Source of the DNA: Flagellimonas sp. 389
Lineage (GTDB): Bacteria; Bacteroidota; Bacteroidia; Flavobacteriales; Flavobacteriaceae
Length of the DNA: 64,000 nt
Reading direction: 5' to 3'
Assembly (NCBI RefSeq): GCF_018449435.1
Contig: NZ_JAHCMU010000012.1
Span: 62,001-126,000 of the forward strand
Position numbers and translations under genes: made by a program. Positions 1 through 8,624 of the stretch are shown here, piece by piece. The stretch's first letter is position 1. Each line of letters starts with the position of its first letter. The notes below the pieces were generated by a model. That model worked only from the letters and a program-made list of their open reading frames with translations, did no database searches and had not been told where the DNA came from.

Positions 1-167
1 TCATTAATTTTGGAGGGTTAAAAAATAAAGTGAACAAGGGACCGGAGTGGGATGATGGCAATTCTGTACTGAACGGCGTGGCGTACCATAAAGAAAGAAA
101 TACGTTTTTCGTAACGGGTAAAAACTGGGACAAGCTTTTTGAAGTGAAAATTCGCAAAAAGAATTAA
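1..167 (+). CDS. Glutaminyl-peptide cyclotransferase, C-terminal end (partial)
   Basis: This is the last 54 codons of a gene that begins before the window; it stays open from the left edge to a TAA at 165-167. The translated end contains SVLNGVAYHKERNTFFVTGK followed by NWDKLFEVKI. That pattern is typical of the closing beta-propeller blade of plant-type glutamine cyclotransferases (PF05096), which form N-terminal pyroglutamate on peptides. The stop overlaps the next start (TAATG), which suggests translational coupling with the thioesterase gene. The family call rests only on this short tail. Confidence 0.7.
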   Translation, partial: INFGGLKNKVNKGPEWDDGNSVLNGVAYHKERNTFFVTGKNWDKLFEVKIRKKN

Positions 168-562
168 TGCACAAGTACAAGGAAATCTTTAACGTAGTCC
201 AGCAAGATTTAGATGACCTTGACCATGTGAACAATATCCGTTATGTGGAATGGATACAAGAAATTTCGCGTAAGCATTGGTTCAAAGCAACTACCCAAGA
301 AATTCGGGAAACTATGATCTGGGTAGTTAAAAATCATAATATTACCTATGCGAAACCTGCGTTGTTAGGCGAGGAAATCATCATTACCACCCATATTGCA
401 AAGACTAAAGGACCAATATCTGTAAGAGTGGTTGAGATACGGAACAATACAACGGGGCACCTGCTCGTTAATGCTGCTACAGAATGGTGTCTGTTAGATG
501 CCGAAACATTTCGTCCCAAACGTATTCCAGAATCTGTACAAAATCTATTTAACAATACGTGA
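167..562 (+). CDS. Acyl-CoA thioesterase, 4HBT hot-dog family
   Basis: The 131-residue protein has the length and opening of a YbgC/FadM-like single hot-dog thioesterase, which hydrolyses acyl-CoA thioesters in the cytoplasm. The motif DLDDLDHVNNIRYVEW near residues 14-29 carries the catalytic-type Asp and the HVNN signature. The ATG shares its A with the TAA of the upstream gene, and the stop overlaps a GTG start downstream, so all three genes are probably co-transcribed. The substrate cannot be read from the sequence. A second, different 4HBT gene lies at 55547-55945. Confidence 0.8.
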   Translation: MHKYKEIFNVVQQDLDDLDHVNNIRYVEWIQEISRKHWFKATTQEIRETMIWVVKNHNITYAKPALLGEEIIITTHIAKTKGPISVRVVEIRNNTTGHLLVNAATEWCLLDAETFRPKRIPESVQNLFNNT

Positions 563-2115
563 ACCGTTGGCACTTAAAATCGTTTATCATCGTACTAGGT
601 ATTATCCTTACGATTTCTTGGGGCTCTTGCCGCGAAGATTTTGATTACCCACCAAGTTCCGGTAATTTGGAATTTTCCAAGGACACTATTTTTTTAGATA
701 CCATTTTCACAAATATTGGAAGTAGTACCTATTCCCTAAAAGTTTACAACAGAAGTAATCAAGATATTCTAATTCCATTTATAGGGCTCGAAAGCGGCCA
801 AGAAAGTAGTTATAGACTTAATGTTGATGGACAGGCTGGAAAAGAATTTAACAATGTTCCGTTACTTGCAAAGGATAGTCTTTTTGTGTTTATAGAAACA
901 ACCTTTGATATTGCACAAACTCCAGAAAATGAATTCCTGTATACGGAAGCTTTATTTTTTGGTACGGGAGACGAAAGGCAACGGGTTGAACTAGTGACCT
1001 TAATAAAAGATGCAGTTTTTTTATATCCCAATACACAGTCGGATGGTACTAAGGAAACCCTTGTACTGGGGCTTGATGATGATGGAGAAGAAATAAGGGT
1101 GGAAGGTTTTTTTTTAGAACCGGAACAACTGCAGTTTTCCAATGAAAAACCATATGTTATATACGGCTATGCAGCTGTGCCCGAAAATGAGAACCTCATA
1201 ATCGATGCCGGTGCTCGTGTTCATTTTCATACTAATTCTGGTATCTTGATAAGTGAAGGTGCGACCCTAAATGTAAATGGCCTTTTGAGCGAAGATCAAG
1301 AAATACTGGAAAACGAGGTTATCTTCGAAGGGGACCGACTGGAACCATCATACGCCAATATATCTGGACAATGGGGCACTATTTGGTTAAGGGAAGGAAG
1401 CGCAAACAATATAATAAGCCATCTTACCATTAAAAATGCCACCATTGGTTTACGTGTGGAGGGTGAGGAATCCCAAATATCCCCTACCCTTATCCTCAAA
1501 AATACTCAGGTTTACAATAGTTCAAACCATAACCTTTGGGCCTCCTCGGCATATATCATAGCAGAAAACACTGTTTTGGGTAACTCTGCCAATAGTTCGT
1601 TATATGTTGATCTTGGTGGAACATATAGCTTTGTACATTGTACGCTTGCCAATTTTTGGAGCAGTGGACCTGGAAGCGGAACGGCACTTTTGTTGGATAA
1701 TGCAGCCTCTTTAACAAATGGGGAAACGATTACGCAAAATTTGGAAAGTGCTGATTTCACAAACTGTATCATAGACTCAAATCAATCTATAGCATTTTTA
1801 GTACAAAGAAACGATAATGCCGACTTTAACTTTGGCCTTAAGAATTGTCTGCTAAAATTTAACGATACCAGTAACAGGTTTGAAGGTAATCCGTTGTTCA
1901 ACTTTGAAGATATTGATTTATACCAAAATGTAATCCTCAACGGGGATTCTGATTTTACAAGACCATTTGAAAATCAATTTCAGATTGGCAATAATTCAGC
2001 TGCTATTGATGTGGCAGAACCCAACCTTTCCCCACCAATCTTAATTGACATATTGGGAGTTGAAAGAGCACCAAATCCAGACATTGGAGCTTATGAAAAT
2101 ACTCCGGACAATTAA
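559..2115 (+). CDS. Secreted lipoprotein, probable right-handed beta-helix
   Basis: The 518-residue protein starts at GTG, overlapping the stop of the thioesterase gene by four bases. An N-terminal hydrophobic segment ends in the lipobox-like SWGSC near residues 20-24, so the mature protein should be a lipoprotein exported from the cytoplasm. The middle has repeated short strands rich in Asn, Ile and Leu, for example IISHLTIKNATIGLRVEGEE and later TNCIIDSNQSIAFLVQ. These resemble parallel beta-helix repeats. The C-terminus ends in IDILGVERAPNPDIGAYE, a motif frequent at the end of Bacteroidota beta-helix proteins. No catalytic residues are recognisable, and the function is unknown. Confidence 0.7.
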   Translation: MNRWHLKSFIIVLGIILTISWGSCREDFDYPPSSGNLEFSKDTIFLDTIFTNIGSSTYSLKVYNRSNQDILIPFIGLESGQESSYRLNVDGQAGKEFNNVPLLAKDSLFVFIETTFDIAQTPENEFLYTEALFFGTGDERQRVELVTLIKDAVFLYPNTQSDGTKETLVLGLDDDGEEIRVEGFFLEPEQLQFSNEKPYVIYGYAAVPENENLIIDAGARVHFHTNSGILISEGATLNVNGLLSEDQEILENEVIFEGDRLEPSYANISGQWGTIWLREGSANNIISHLTIKNATIGLRVEGEESQISPTLILKNTQVYNSSNHNLWASSAYIIAENTVLGNSANSSLYVDLGGTYSFVHCTLANFWSSGPGSGTALLLDNAASLTNGETITQNLESADFTNCIIDSNQSIAFLVQRNDNADFNFGLKNCLLKFNDTSNRFEGNPLFNFEDIDLYQNVILNGDSDFTRPFENQFQIGNNSAAIDVAEPNLSPPILIDILGVERAPNPDIGAYENTPDN

Positions 2116-2243
2116 TTTTTAAGAAAAAATTAGGAATCGATAGCGAAAAATCCTTCAATTTAAGGAAAATCCATACTTTTTTTAAGGTAAAACTGCAATG
2201 AGTTCTTTTTTTGCGTTAGTAACTTGCAATCAGTAATTTACGT

Positions 2244-2981
2244 ATGGACTATACCTACACCATAATAGACTCGGATGCAACTTCAAAATTGCAGTTACAG
2301 CTCTATCTTCAAGAGTATGGAGATTTTGTATGTGCCTCTACGGCCAAGGATTCCTCTGAAGGTTTAAATACAATTTTAAAGTTTACTCCGGACATCGTTC
2401 TTATCAACCTTAATGAGACCGATGGGATGTCACATTTTCAAATGGTTACGGAATTGAACCAATATATGCCAACATTACCTATAATCATTGGTTTCTCCAC
2501 ATCGAAAAAATATGCTTTCAATGCCATTAAAAGTGGTTTTTTTGATTATTGGATTCTACCCCATAATGAGTTCGACATTAGAAAGACCGTTATGCGTCTT
2601 CGCAAGTTATCTACAAAACAACAATTCCCATCCACAATTTGTTTAAAATCATATAACGATTACCGCTATTTAGATACCAATGAAATTCTGTATCTAAAAT
2701 CAGATAACAATACCACAGATTTCTTTATGAAAGATGGGAACGTGGTCAGTGCTTTTAAAACATTAAAATCTTTTGAAGATCGCCTACCCGAAAGTTTTAT
2801 TCGCGTCCACCAGAGTTATATTTTGAACAGTAGGTACGTATCACGTATCAACTATGGCAAATCCATGTGTACACTTAAAAGTATGGGCAAGGAGGAATTG
2901 CCATTTTCCAAGACCTATAAGGACAAGGTAGACTCCTTAAAAGAAATGCTCTCCAAAACGGCGTTAAAATCCGTTAATTAA
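2244..2981 (+). CDS. LytTR-type response regulator with degenerate receiver
   Basis: The 245-residue protein has an N-terminal CheY-like receiver (about 1-120) and a C-terminal LytTR DNA-binding domain (about 135-240, with EILYLKSDNNTTDFFMKDG and RVHQSYILNSRYV). In the receiver the usual phospho-acceptor Asp is Asn55 (DIVLINLN), and the conserved Lys of the KP motif is Leu105 (DYWILPHN). Phosphorelay control is therefore unlikely, and the protein may bind DNA constitutively or respond to another cue. No partner LytS-type kinase is adjacent. The next genes are a small lipoprotein and a TPR histidine kinase with its own regulator. The domain call is secure; the target is unknown. Confidence 0.85.
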   Translation: MDYTYTIIDSDATSKLQLQLYLQEYGDFVCASTAKDSSEGLNTILKFTPDIVLINLNETDGMSHFQMVTELNQYMPTLPIIIGFSTSKKYAFNAIKSGFFDYWILPHNEFDIRKTVMRLRKLSTKQQFPSTICLKSYNDYRYLDTNEILYLKSDNNTTDFFMKDGNVVSAFKTLKSFEDRLPESFIRVHQSYILNSRYVSRINYGKSMCTLKSMGKEELPFSKTYKDKVDSLKEMLSKTALKSVN

Positions 2982-3118
2982 CAAAATTCTTACAGTTTCC
3001 AATATAATTCTCGCAGAACAACTATAAATACTAAAATAGTTGTTCCACTGGAGCTCACCCCTTAGGCTCTAAATATCTTGCAGCCATATTTAACTCCTAA
3101 ACTAAAATACATACAGTT

Positions 3119-3286
3119 ATGAAAAAAACATTACGCTTATTTGCTATCGCCGTTATGACTCTTGGAATCTATTCTTGTGAAACTGAAACTGATGTTCAAG
3201 AAACTGAAAGTTTGTTTGAGACTTTGGAGGTTGAAATACAAGGTACGGACGGTGAGATTTCTCCCAACGATGATAGAGGAAATTAA
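3119..3286 (+). CDS. Small acidic lipoprotein (55 aa)
   Basis: An ATG at 3119 opens a 55-codon frame ending in TAA at 3284-3286. The product starts MKKTLRLFAIAVMTLGIYSC, a complete lipoprotein signal with two lysines, a hydrophobic stretch and a lipobox GIYSC at residues 16-20. The mature part is only about 36 residues and strongly acidic, with many Glu/Asp and one Arg, ending in NDDRGN. A rho-independent terminator follows at 3339-3375, so it appears to be a gene of its own just ahead of a TPR histidine kinase. I do not recognise a family. It might be a signalling peptide or a small envelope lipoprotein; this is inference from size and position. Confidence 0.65.
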   Translation: MKKTLRLFAIAVMTLGIYSCETETDVQETESLFETLEVEIQGTDGEISPNDDRGN

Positions 3287-3338
3287 TAAATCTTATATCA
3301 GTTTACATTATAGAATATATTTTAATAAGTATAAAATC

Positions 3339-3375
3339 AAAAAAGCCCCAAACCAAATTGGTTTAGGGCTTTTTT
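3339..3375 (+). terminator. Rho-independent terminator after the small lipoprotein
   Basis: A 16-bp stem, AAAAAAGCCCCAAACC against GGTTTAGGGCTTTTTT with one mismatch, encloses a 5-base loop and ends in a T run. It lies 52 bases after the lipoprotein stop and 40 bases before the kinase start, so it separates the two transcripts. Confidence 0.8.
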
Positions 3376-3414
3376 ATTACCTTGTATTAAAAGAAAGAAC
3401 TCTAGCTACCTCAG

Positions 3415-5511
3415 ATGAGATTTAAAAGAATATATCAAGTTGTTTTATTGTTTTATCTGGTTAATAGTTGCACGGAATTGAATAAGCATACTAATACAGA
3501 TATAGCCAGTATAAATGCAGATACTGAAAGTTTAATCAAAATTGTAAAAGATAGTACGCATTTACCAATTTCAGAGAAGAAGAAAATGTTACAAGATGCT
3601 GAATATGAAATTGCCAATATTTCTAATGACACAGTACAATTAAAATACCTTTCCGAAGTATCATTAATCTATAAAAACCTTAAAGACTCTTTAAAGTTTA
3701 GGCAAATTAATCAAAAGGTACTGGAAGCATCTGAGGCAAAGAAAATTTATACAACACTTGGAAATTCCCATTGGGATTTGGCGTCTTTTTATAAGTCCTA
3801 CGGTTTATTGGATAGTGCTTACTTTCACTACAGAACTGCTTATAAAAGCTTTAACAAGTTGCCCTATAGTCCTGAATCTAGTTCAACCAAGGGAAGAATG
3901 TTGTATAGTATGGGTCAAATCCAAGATTCATTTAAGGATTATTTGGGAGCAGAAACCAGTATAACATCAGCCCTGACAATTTTTGTCGATTTAGAAGATT
4001 ACACTAGGATATATAATTGTAACAATATGCTTGGTATTATTGCGAATGGAATGAATAATTATGAAAAAGCCCTAGAATATTATGAAAAAGCAGAAACCAA
4101 CCTAAAAAAAATCAAATCTTCCAATAGGTTTGCATATTTATTATATAATAAAAATAACATTGCCAGTGCCTATTTGAGAAGTGAAAATTATGAAAAAGCT
4201 AAAACCGCATATACCCAATTACTCAAAGACGAAAATCTAAATTCAGAACCTCAAACGAAGTCCCTTGTTCTTGTAGGCAAGGCATATTCAATATTTAAAA
4301 GTGAAAATGACTTTTCCGAAGCGAAATCATTACTCGATAATGCAATACAATTAAATGACAGCCTAGGTTTTTCATCAATCCAAGCGAGAACGAAACAGTA
4401 TTATGCTGAATTATTGGCGGCGGAAGGAGATACTATAAATGCCACAAAGTACGCCAAAGAGTCAAAAGACATTGCACAGCTTACAAGCAATAACGACAGA
4501 TACCTAGAAGTACTTAAGATATTGACCAAATTGGACAGTAAAAATGCGGTCGCCTATTCCGATGAGTATTACAAACTTAGCGAAAAGATAAAAGACGAGG
4601 AACGTGTAATTAGAGACAAGTTCGCAAGAATACGATTGGAAACCGATGAAGTTATCCAAAAAAATGAGGTATTGTCCCGTCAAAAGCAAATATGGATAGG
4701 TGTTGTAATTTCACTTTTACTTTTTGGAGCTGCCGTATTCACTATTATCTTACAACGTATCAACAATAATAAACTCAAATTTCAGCAGAAACAACAGGAG
4801 AGCAATCAAGAAATCTATAATCTTATGCTTTCACAACAAGGAAAATTCGAAGAAGGAAAACAATTGGAACAAAAACGTATATCTGAAGAGCTACACGACG
4901 GAATTCTAGGTCAAATGCTGGGAGTAAGGTTGATTCTTAGTGGATTAAATGAAAAAAATGATGAAGCTTCAGTATTACAACGTGCAGAACTGATAGAAAA
5001 ATTACGAGATTCGGAAGAAGAAATAAGGACTATTTCACATGAGCTGAGTAACGCTTCTTATCAAAAATTTTATAACTTTATTGTATCTCTGGAAGACATG
5101 ATAAACACGATAAGTCAATCTTCAGGGATTTCTTGTTCTTTTACATATGATGATAATGTGGATTGGGATGATTTGGAAGGTGATATAAAAATAAACGCCT
5201 ATAGAATTGTACAGGAATCGCTTCAAAATTGTGTAAAACATGCAAAATGTGAAAATGTTGAAATCATTTTCGATCTAGAGGGCGAACACTTAAAATTGAT
5301 GGTAAAAGATGATGGAGTTGGTTTTGATTTAAGTAAAGGGAAGCGTGGTATCGGTTTGAGGAACATTACATCAAGAGTCAAAAAAGTAGAAGGTAAATTA
5401 GATATTAAGACCAAAAAGAATGAAGGAACGACTATAATCGTACTTTTGCCAAATAATTATATTCAACAGGAAAACCCAGAAGATATTCTAGGCAGCGCTC
5501 AAATAATATAG
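3415..5511 (+). CDS. TPR-containing sensor histidine kinase (HisKA_3 type)
   Basis: The 698-residue protein begins with a signal-like segment ending in VNSC (lipobox-like), so the N-terminal part is probably outside the cytoplasm. Tetratricopeptide-like helices fill about residues 60-400 (for example NYEKALEYYEKAETNLKK). A transmembrane segment follows near 426-448, then a DHp helix with the phospho-acceptor His494 in RISEELHDGILGQML, and a C-terminal ATPase with NAYRIVQESLQNCVKHA and DDGVGFD. This is the layout of Bacteroidota TPR kinases paired with LuxR-type regulators. The regulator gene follows after 28 bases. The TPR part presumably senses a peptide or protein ligand; the ligand is unknown. 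Confidence 0.88.
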   Translation: MRFKRIYQVVLLFYLVNSCTELNKHTNTDIASINADTESLIKIVKDSTHLPISEKKKMLQDAEYEIANISNDTVQLKYLSEVSLIYKNLKDSLKFRQINQKVLEASEAKKIYTTLGNSHWDLASFYKSYGLLDSAYFHYRTAYKSFNKLPYSPESSSTKGRMLYSMGQIQDSFKDYLGAETSITSALTIFVDLEDYTRIYNCNNMLGIIANGMNNYEKALEYYEKAETNLKKIKSSNRFAYLLYNKNNIASAYLRSENYEKAKTAYTQLLKDENLNSEPQTKSLVLVGKAYSIFKSENDFSEAKSLLDNAIQLNDSLGFSSIQARTKQYYAELLAAEGDTINATKYAKESKDIAQLTSNNDRYLEVLKILTKLDSKNAVAYSDEYYKLSEKIKDEERVIRDKFARIRLETDEVIQKNEVLSRQKQIWIGVVISLLLFGAAVFTIILQRINNNKLKFQQKQQESNQEIYNLMLSQQGKFEEGKQLEQKRISEELHDGILGQMLGVRLILSGLNEKNDEASVLQRAELIEKLRDSEEEIRTISHELSNASYQKFYNFIVSLEDMINTISQSSGISCSFTYDDNVDWDDLEGDIKINAYRIVQESLQNCVKHAKCENVEIIFDLEGEHLKLMVKDDGVGFDLSKGKRGIGLRNITSRVKKVEGKLDIKTKKNEGTTIIVLLPNNYIQQENPEDILGSAQII

Positions 5512-5539
5512 ACGTAATTTCAACTTAAACGCGATAGCA

Positions 5540-6208
5540 ATGAAAACACTTCGCATATTAGCCATTGACGATCATGAAATGACAATGCTCGGATACAAAT
5601 TTATCCTTGAACGTATTGTTTTTGAAGGACATAGCATAATTGTAGATACGGCCAACACCTACGAAATGGGCAGAAAGCTAATCGAAGATTCCGTAAACTC
5701 CTTTAAATACGATATTCTATTTCTTGATGTTCAGCTTTTTCCTCCCAATGAAGATCAACCGCATACAGGTGAAGATTTGGGCGTTTTGGCACGCAGGCTG
5801 GTACCAGAGACAAAGATTGCGTTTATGTCTTCTTTCAGCGACAATTACAGAATAAACAGTATTTTAAAATCCGTTGACCCAGATGGATATTTAGTTAAAA
5901 CGGATATAGACCCAAAAACCTTGGAGGATGCAGTCAAGACAATTACATTAAACCCTCCCTACTACTCCTCTAAAGCACTTTCTGCCATTAGAAAAAAAAT
6001 GACCAATGATATTAGTTTGGACGAAAAGGATAAAAAAATATTGTACCATCTATCCATCGGCACCAAAAACAAGGATTTAGAAAATCATATTAGATTATCA
6101 CCCTCATCCATAGAGAACAGAAAACGCCATTTAAAGTCACTTTTTGGCACCGAAAATGAGAATGATCTAGCTCTAATACTTGCTGCAAAAAACAGGGGCT
6201 TTATATAG
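5540..6208 (+). CDS. Response regulator, NarL/LuxR-like, divergent HTH
   Basis: The 222-residue protein has an N-terminal receiver with the acidic pair in AIDDHE, the probable phospho-acceptor Asp63 in DILFLDVQLF, a Ser in MSSFS and the Lys in GYLVKTD. After Asp63 the loop is longer than usual (PPNEDQPHTGEDLG). The C-terminal region (about 150-222) resembles a LuxR helix-turn-helix (LDEKDKKILYHLSIGTKNKD then SSIENRKRHLKSLF) but is divergent from the canonical recognition helix. It follows the TPR kinase closely and is its likely phosphorylation partner. The regulon cannot be inferred; neighbouring lipoprotein genes are candidates. Confidence 0.82.
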   Translation: MKTLRILAIDDHEMTMLGYKFILERIVFEGHSIIVDTANTYEMGRKLIEDSVNSFKYDILFLDVQLFPPNEDQPHTGEDLGVLARRLVPETKIAFMSSFSDNYRINSILKSVDPDGYLVKTDIDPKTLEDAVKTITLNPPYYSSKALSAIRKKMTNDISLDEKDKKILYHLSIGTKNKDLENHIRLSPSSIENRKRHLKSLFGTENENDLALILAAKNRGFI

Positions 6209-6383
6209 TTTACAGCTATCGTACTAATGGTATCTTACAGTTTTTGGACTCTTTTTTGTTAGTTTTTTCTTCATAAAAGCTAAAAATTATGGAAAAACCC
6301 CAGAATTTTTAAGGTTTTCCTTCAATCCAAAAAAAAAGATTCGCTTTAACTTTGATTTAGTTCAAAGCTGAAAAATACTGACT

Positions 6384-7034
6384 ATGCCATTCCAAAAAAA
6401 AGCTGCCTCTAATTTTAATGCCCGACGGGTCAGGACTTTTGAGTCTGTCGAAGGGTTGGACGATTTTGTCAAAGTCCTTGAAAAAGATTTTTTTGCCAAT
6501 GCCAGGGTGAAATGTCAATACCACGCAGATAAAGAAAAAACAAGTTTAATTTTTGACCTCTACTGCAATTTTGGATTAACCGAGACCCTCCATAATTTTA
6601 ATAATGGTACTTGGGGAGGTTTTTCTGTAGACAAAAAAGATACTGCTATTTCATCTTCTTTTGATACTGCCTTTAACAACCTAAGTATAGCTAATAACAA
6701 CGAAATAGATATTGCAGAAATCTCACTGCATTTTAGGGACACTTCTATTATTATCGCGAAAATCTATCAATACAGTATCCCAGAGAAACTTGGCGAGATT
6801 ATCTCCAAAGTAAGTGAACATTTTGTTCACTTTACCAAGGGTCTTACTGATATGCCTTATGAAATTTTTGTTCCCGTTTTCGAGGATAAAATGAAAAGTA
6901 CTTTTGAATTGGATAAAAATTACTTTGACTACTGGGGTCTTTATTTTGAAAATGACAAACAACACGATGTTGTTATCTACAGTCTTAAATCCAAGCAATT
7001 ATTGCATAAGGAAGATTTCTTCTTTTTAGATTGA
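6384..7034 (+). CDS. Hypothetical protein, 216 aa
   Basis: I do not recognise a family. The frame is well formed, starts at ATG (MPFQKKAASNFNARR) and uses codons like its neighbours. It has no signal peptide or transmembrane stretch and looks like a soluble cytoplasmic alpha/beta protein with many aromatic and acidic residues. It sits between the LuxR-like regulator, 175 bases upstream, and the convergent glyA gene. Its own promoter probably lies in that gap. No catalytic motif is visible. Confidence 0.6.
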   Translation: MPFQKKAASNFNARRVRTFESVEGLDDFVKVLEKDFFANARVKCQYHADKEKTSLIFDLYCNFGLTETLHNFNNGTWGGFSVDKKDTAISSSFDTAFNNLSIANNNEIDIAEISLHFRDTSIIIAKIYQYSIPEKLGEIISKVSEHFVHFTKGLTDMPYEIFVPVFEDKMKSTFELDKNYFDYWGLYFENDKQHDVVIYSLKSKQLLHKEDFFFLD

Positions 7035-7100
7035 TTTTTTTGAAATTTATATTTCTAAAACCAGCCGGACACACAAAACAAGTATAATTTCATATACTCC

Positions 7101-8375
7101 CTACCCATTGAACAATGGACGGGATTTCATAAGGTCATTTACCTTCTGCTTCGTCTGCAAAAGATTCGTTTGATCTTCTGCATTCGTAATTACATCATCT
7201 ATAAGACTTACTATAGTTTCCATATCAGGCTCTTTTAGTCCGCGCGTGGTTATAGCTGGAGTTCCAAATCGGATACCAGATGTAATAAAGGGCGATTGAT
7301 CATCAAACGGCACCATATTTTTATTCGCGGTAATTGCCGCAAGTTCCAAAGCCCTTTCCGCATCTTTGCCCGTAATTTTTTTATTCCGAAGATCGATCAA
7401 CATCATGTGGTTGTCCGTTCCACCAGAGATAACTTTGTAATCTCTTTCCATAAAAGCTTTGGCCATGGCTTCGGCATTTTTTTTAACCTGTAATGTATAA
7501 TGCAAAAAGTCATCAGAAAGTGCTTCTCCGAAGGCAATTGCCTTAGCAGCAATAATATGTTCCAAAGGCCCACCTTGATTTCCCGGAAATACCGCCAAGT
7601 CCAACAACCCGGACATCTTGCGTAGGTTTCCATTTTTTAGCCTTATACCAAATGGGTTTTCAAAATTTTCTCCCATCAATATCAATCCGCCCCTAGGTCC
7701 CCTTAATGTTTTATGGGTAGTGGTCGTAACGATATGACAATGCGGGATAGGATCATTTAAAATACCCTTTGCAATCAATCCGGAAGGATGTGAAATGTCC
7801 GCTAGTAAGATTGCATCCACACTATCCGCTATTTGCCTAAATCTTTTAAAATCCATATCGCGGGAATATGCAGAGGCACCCGCAATAATCATTTTAGGCT
7901 TTTCTTTGGTTGCAATCTCTTGAATCCTATCATAATTCAATGTTCCAGTTTCCTCATCTACCCCATAAAAGACAGGACGATATAGCCTTCCAGAAAAATT
8001 TACTGGTGATCCATGGGTCAAGTGACCACCATGAGATAGATCAAAGCCCAAAATTGTATCACCTGGCTTTAAACAGGCATGATAGACCGCAGCGTTCGCT
8101 TGAGAACCCGAATGAGGCTGGACATTTGCATAAACTGCTCCAAAGAGGCTCTTTGCTCGTTCTATAGCAAGTGTTTCAACTTCATCGACTACTTCACAAC
8201 CACCATAATAACGTTTTCCAGGATAACCTTCAGCGTACTTATTCGTCAGAACCGAACCTGCAGCCTCCATAACCTGGGGGCTAGTAAAGTTTTCGGATGC
8301 TATAAGTTCCAATCCCTCTATCTGACGTTCTTTTTCTTGTGCTATAAGTTCAAAAATCTCTTGGTCTCTTTGCAT
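7101..8375 (-). CDS. glyA: Serine hydroxymethyltransferase
   Basis: The 424-residue protein matches the usual length of bacterial SHMT, the PLP enzyme that interconverts serine and glycine while loading one-carbon units onto tetrahydrofolate in the cytoplasm. Conserved elements include [37 protein letters not shown] and the PLP-binding Lys222 in [15 protein letters not shown]. The gene stands alone on the minus strand between two plus-strand genes, with a 249-bp divergent intergenic region in front of it. Identification is secure. Confidence 0.97.
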   Translation of the reverse strand: MQRDQEIFELIAQEKERQIEGLELIASENFTSPQVMEAAGSVLTNKYAEGYPGKRYYGGCEVVDEVETLAIERAKSLFGAVYANVQPHSGSQANAAVYHACLKPGDTILGFDLSHGGHLTHGSPVNFSGRLYRPVFYGVDEETGTLNYDRIQEIATKEKPKMIIAGASAYSRDMDFKRFRQIADSVDAILLADISHPSGLIAKGILNDPIPHCHIVTTTTHKTLRGPRGGLILMGENFENPFGIRLKNGNLRKMSGLLDLAVFPGNQGGPLEHIIAAKAIAFGEALSDDFLHYTLQVKKNAEAMAKAFMERDYKVISGGTDNHMMLIDLRNKKITGKDAERALELAAITANKNMVPFDDQSPFITSGIRFGTPAITTRGLKEPDMETIVSLIDDVITNAEDQTNLLQTKQKVNDLMKSRPLFNG

Positions 8376-8624
8376 TTGCCTCTATTTTAAGAAGTGGTAA
8401 AATTACGAATACAATACCTAACTAAATCGAAAAAAATTGTTGGAGAAATTGATTTTATCAAACAACAATTAACAATGAAGAATACATTTCAAACTATAAC
8501 GGATAATGCATATTAAAATGTATTTTACCGATAGTATACTACCGTTTATCCTTTTTCGTTAACATATTATGGCTTTTTGGCACGGCTGTTGAAAACCATA
8601 CAATAACCCATTAAACCAAAAACC

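Noticed and set aside
3162-3425. 87-residue open frame between the LytTR and kinase genes
   Set aside because: It runs in another frame through the small lipoprotein gene and the terminator hairpin, and has no signal or family; the lipoprotein reading is far better.
6440-6457. TGAGTCTGTCGAAGG inside the 216-residue gene, similar to the REP core
   Set aside because: There are no inverted arms, and the bases read as ordinary codons in a coding context; chance match.
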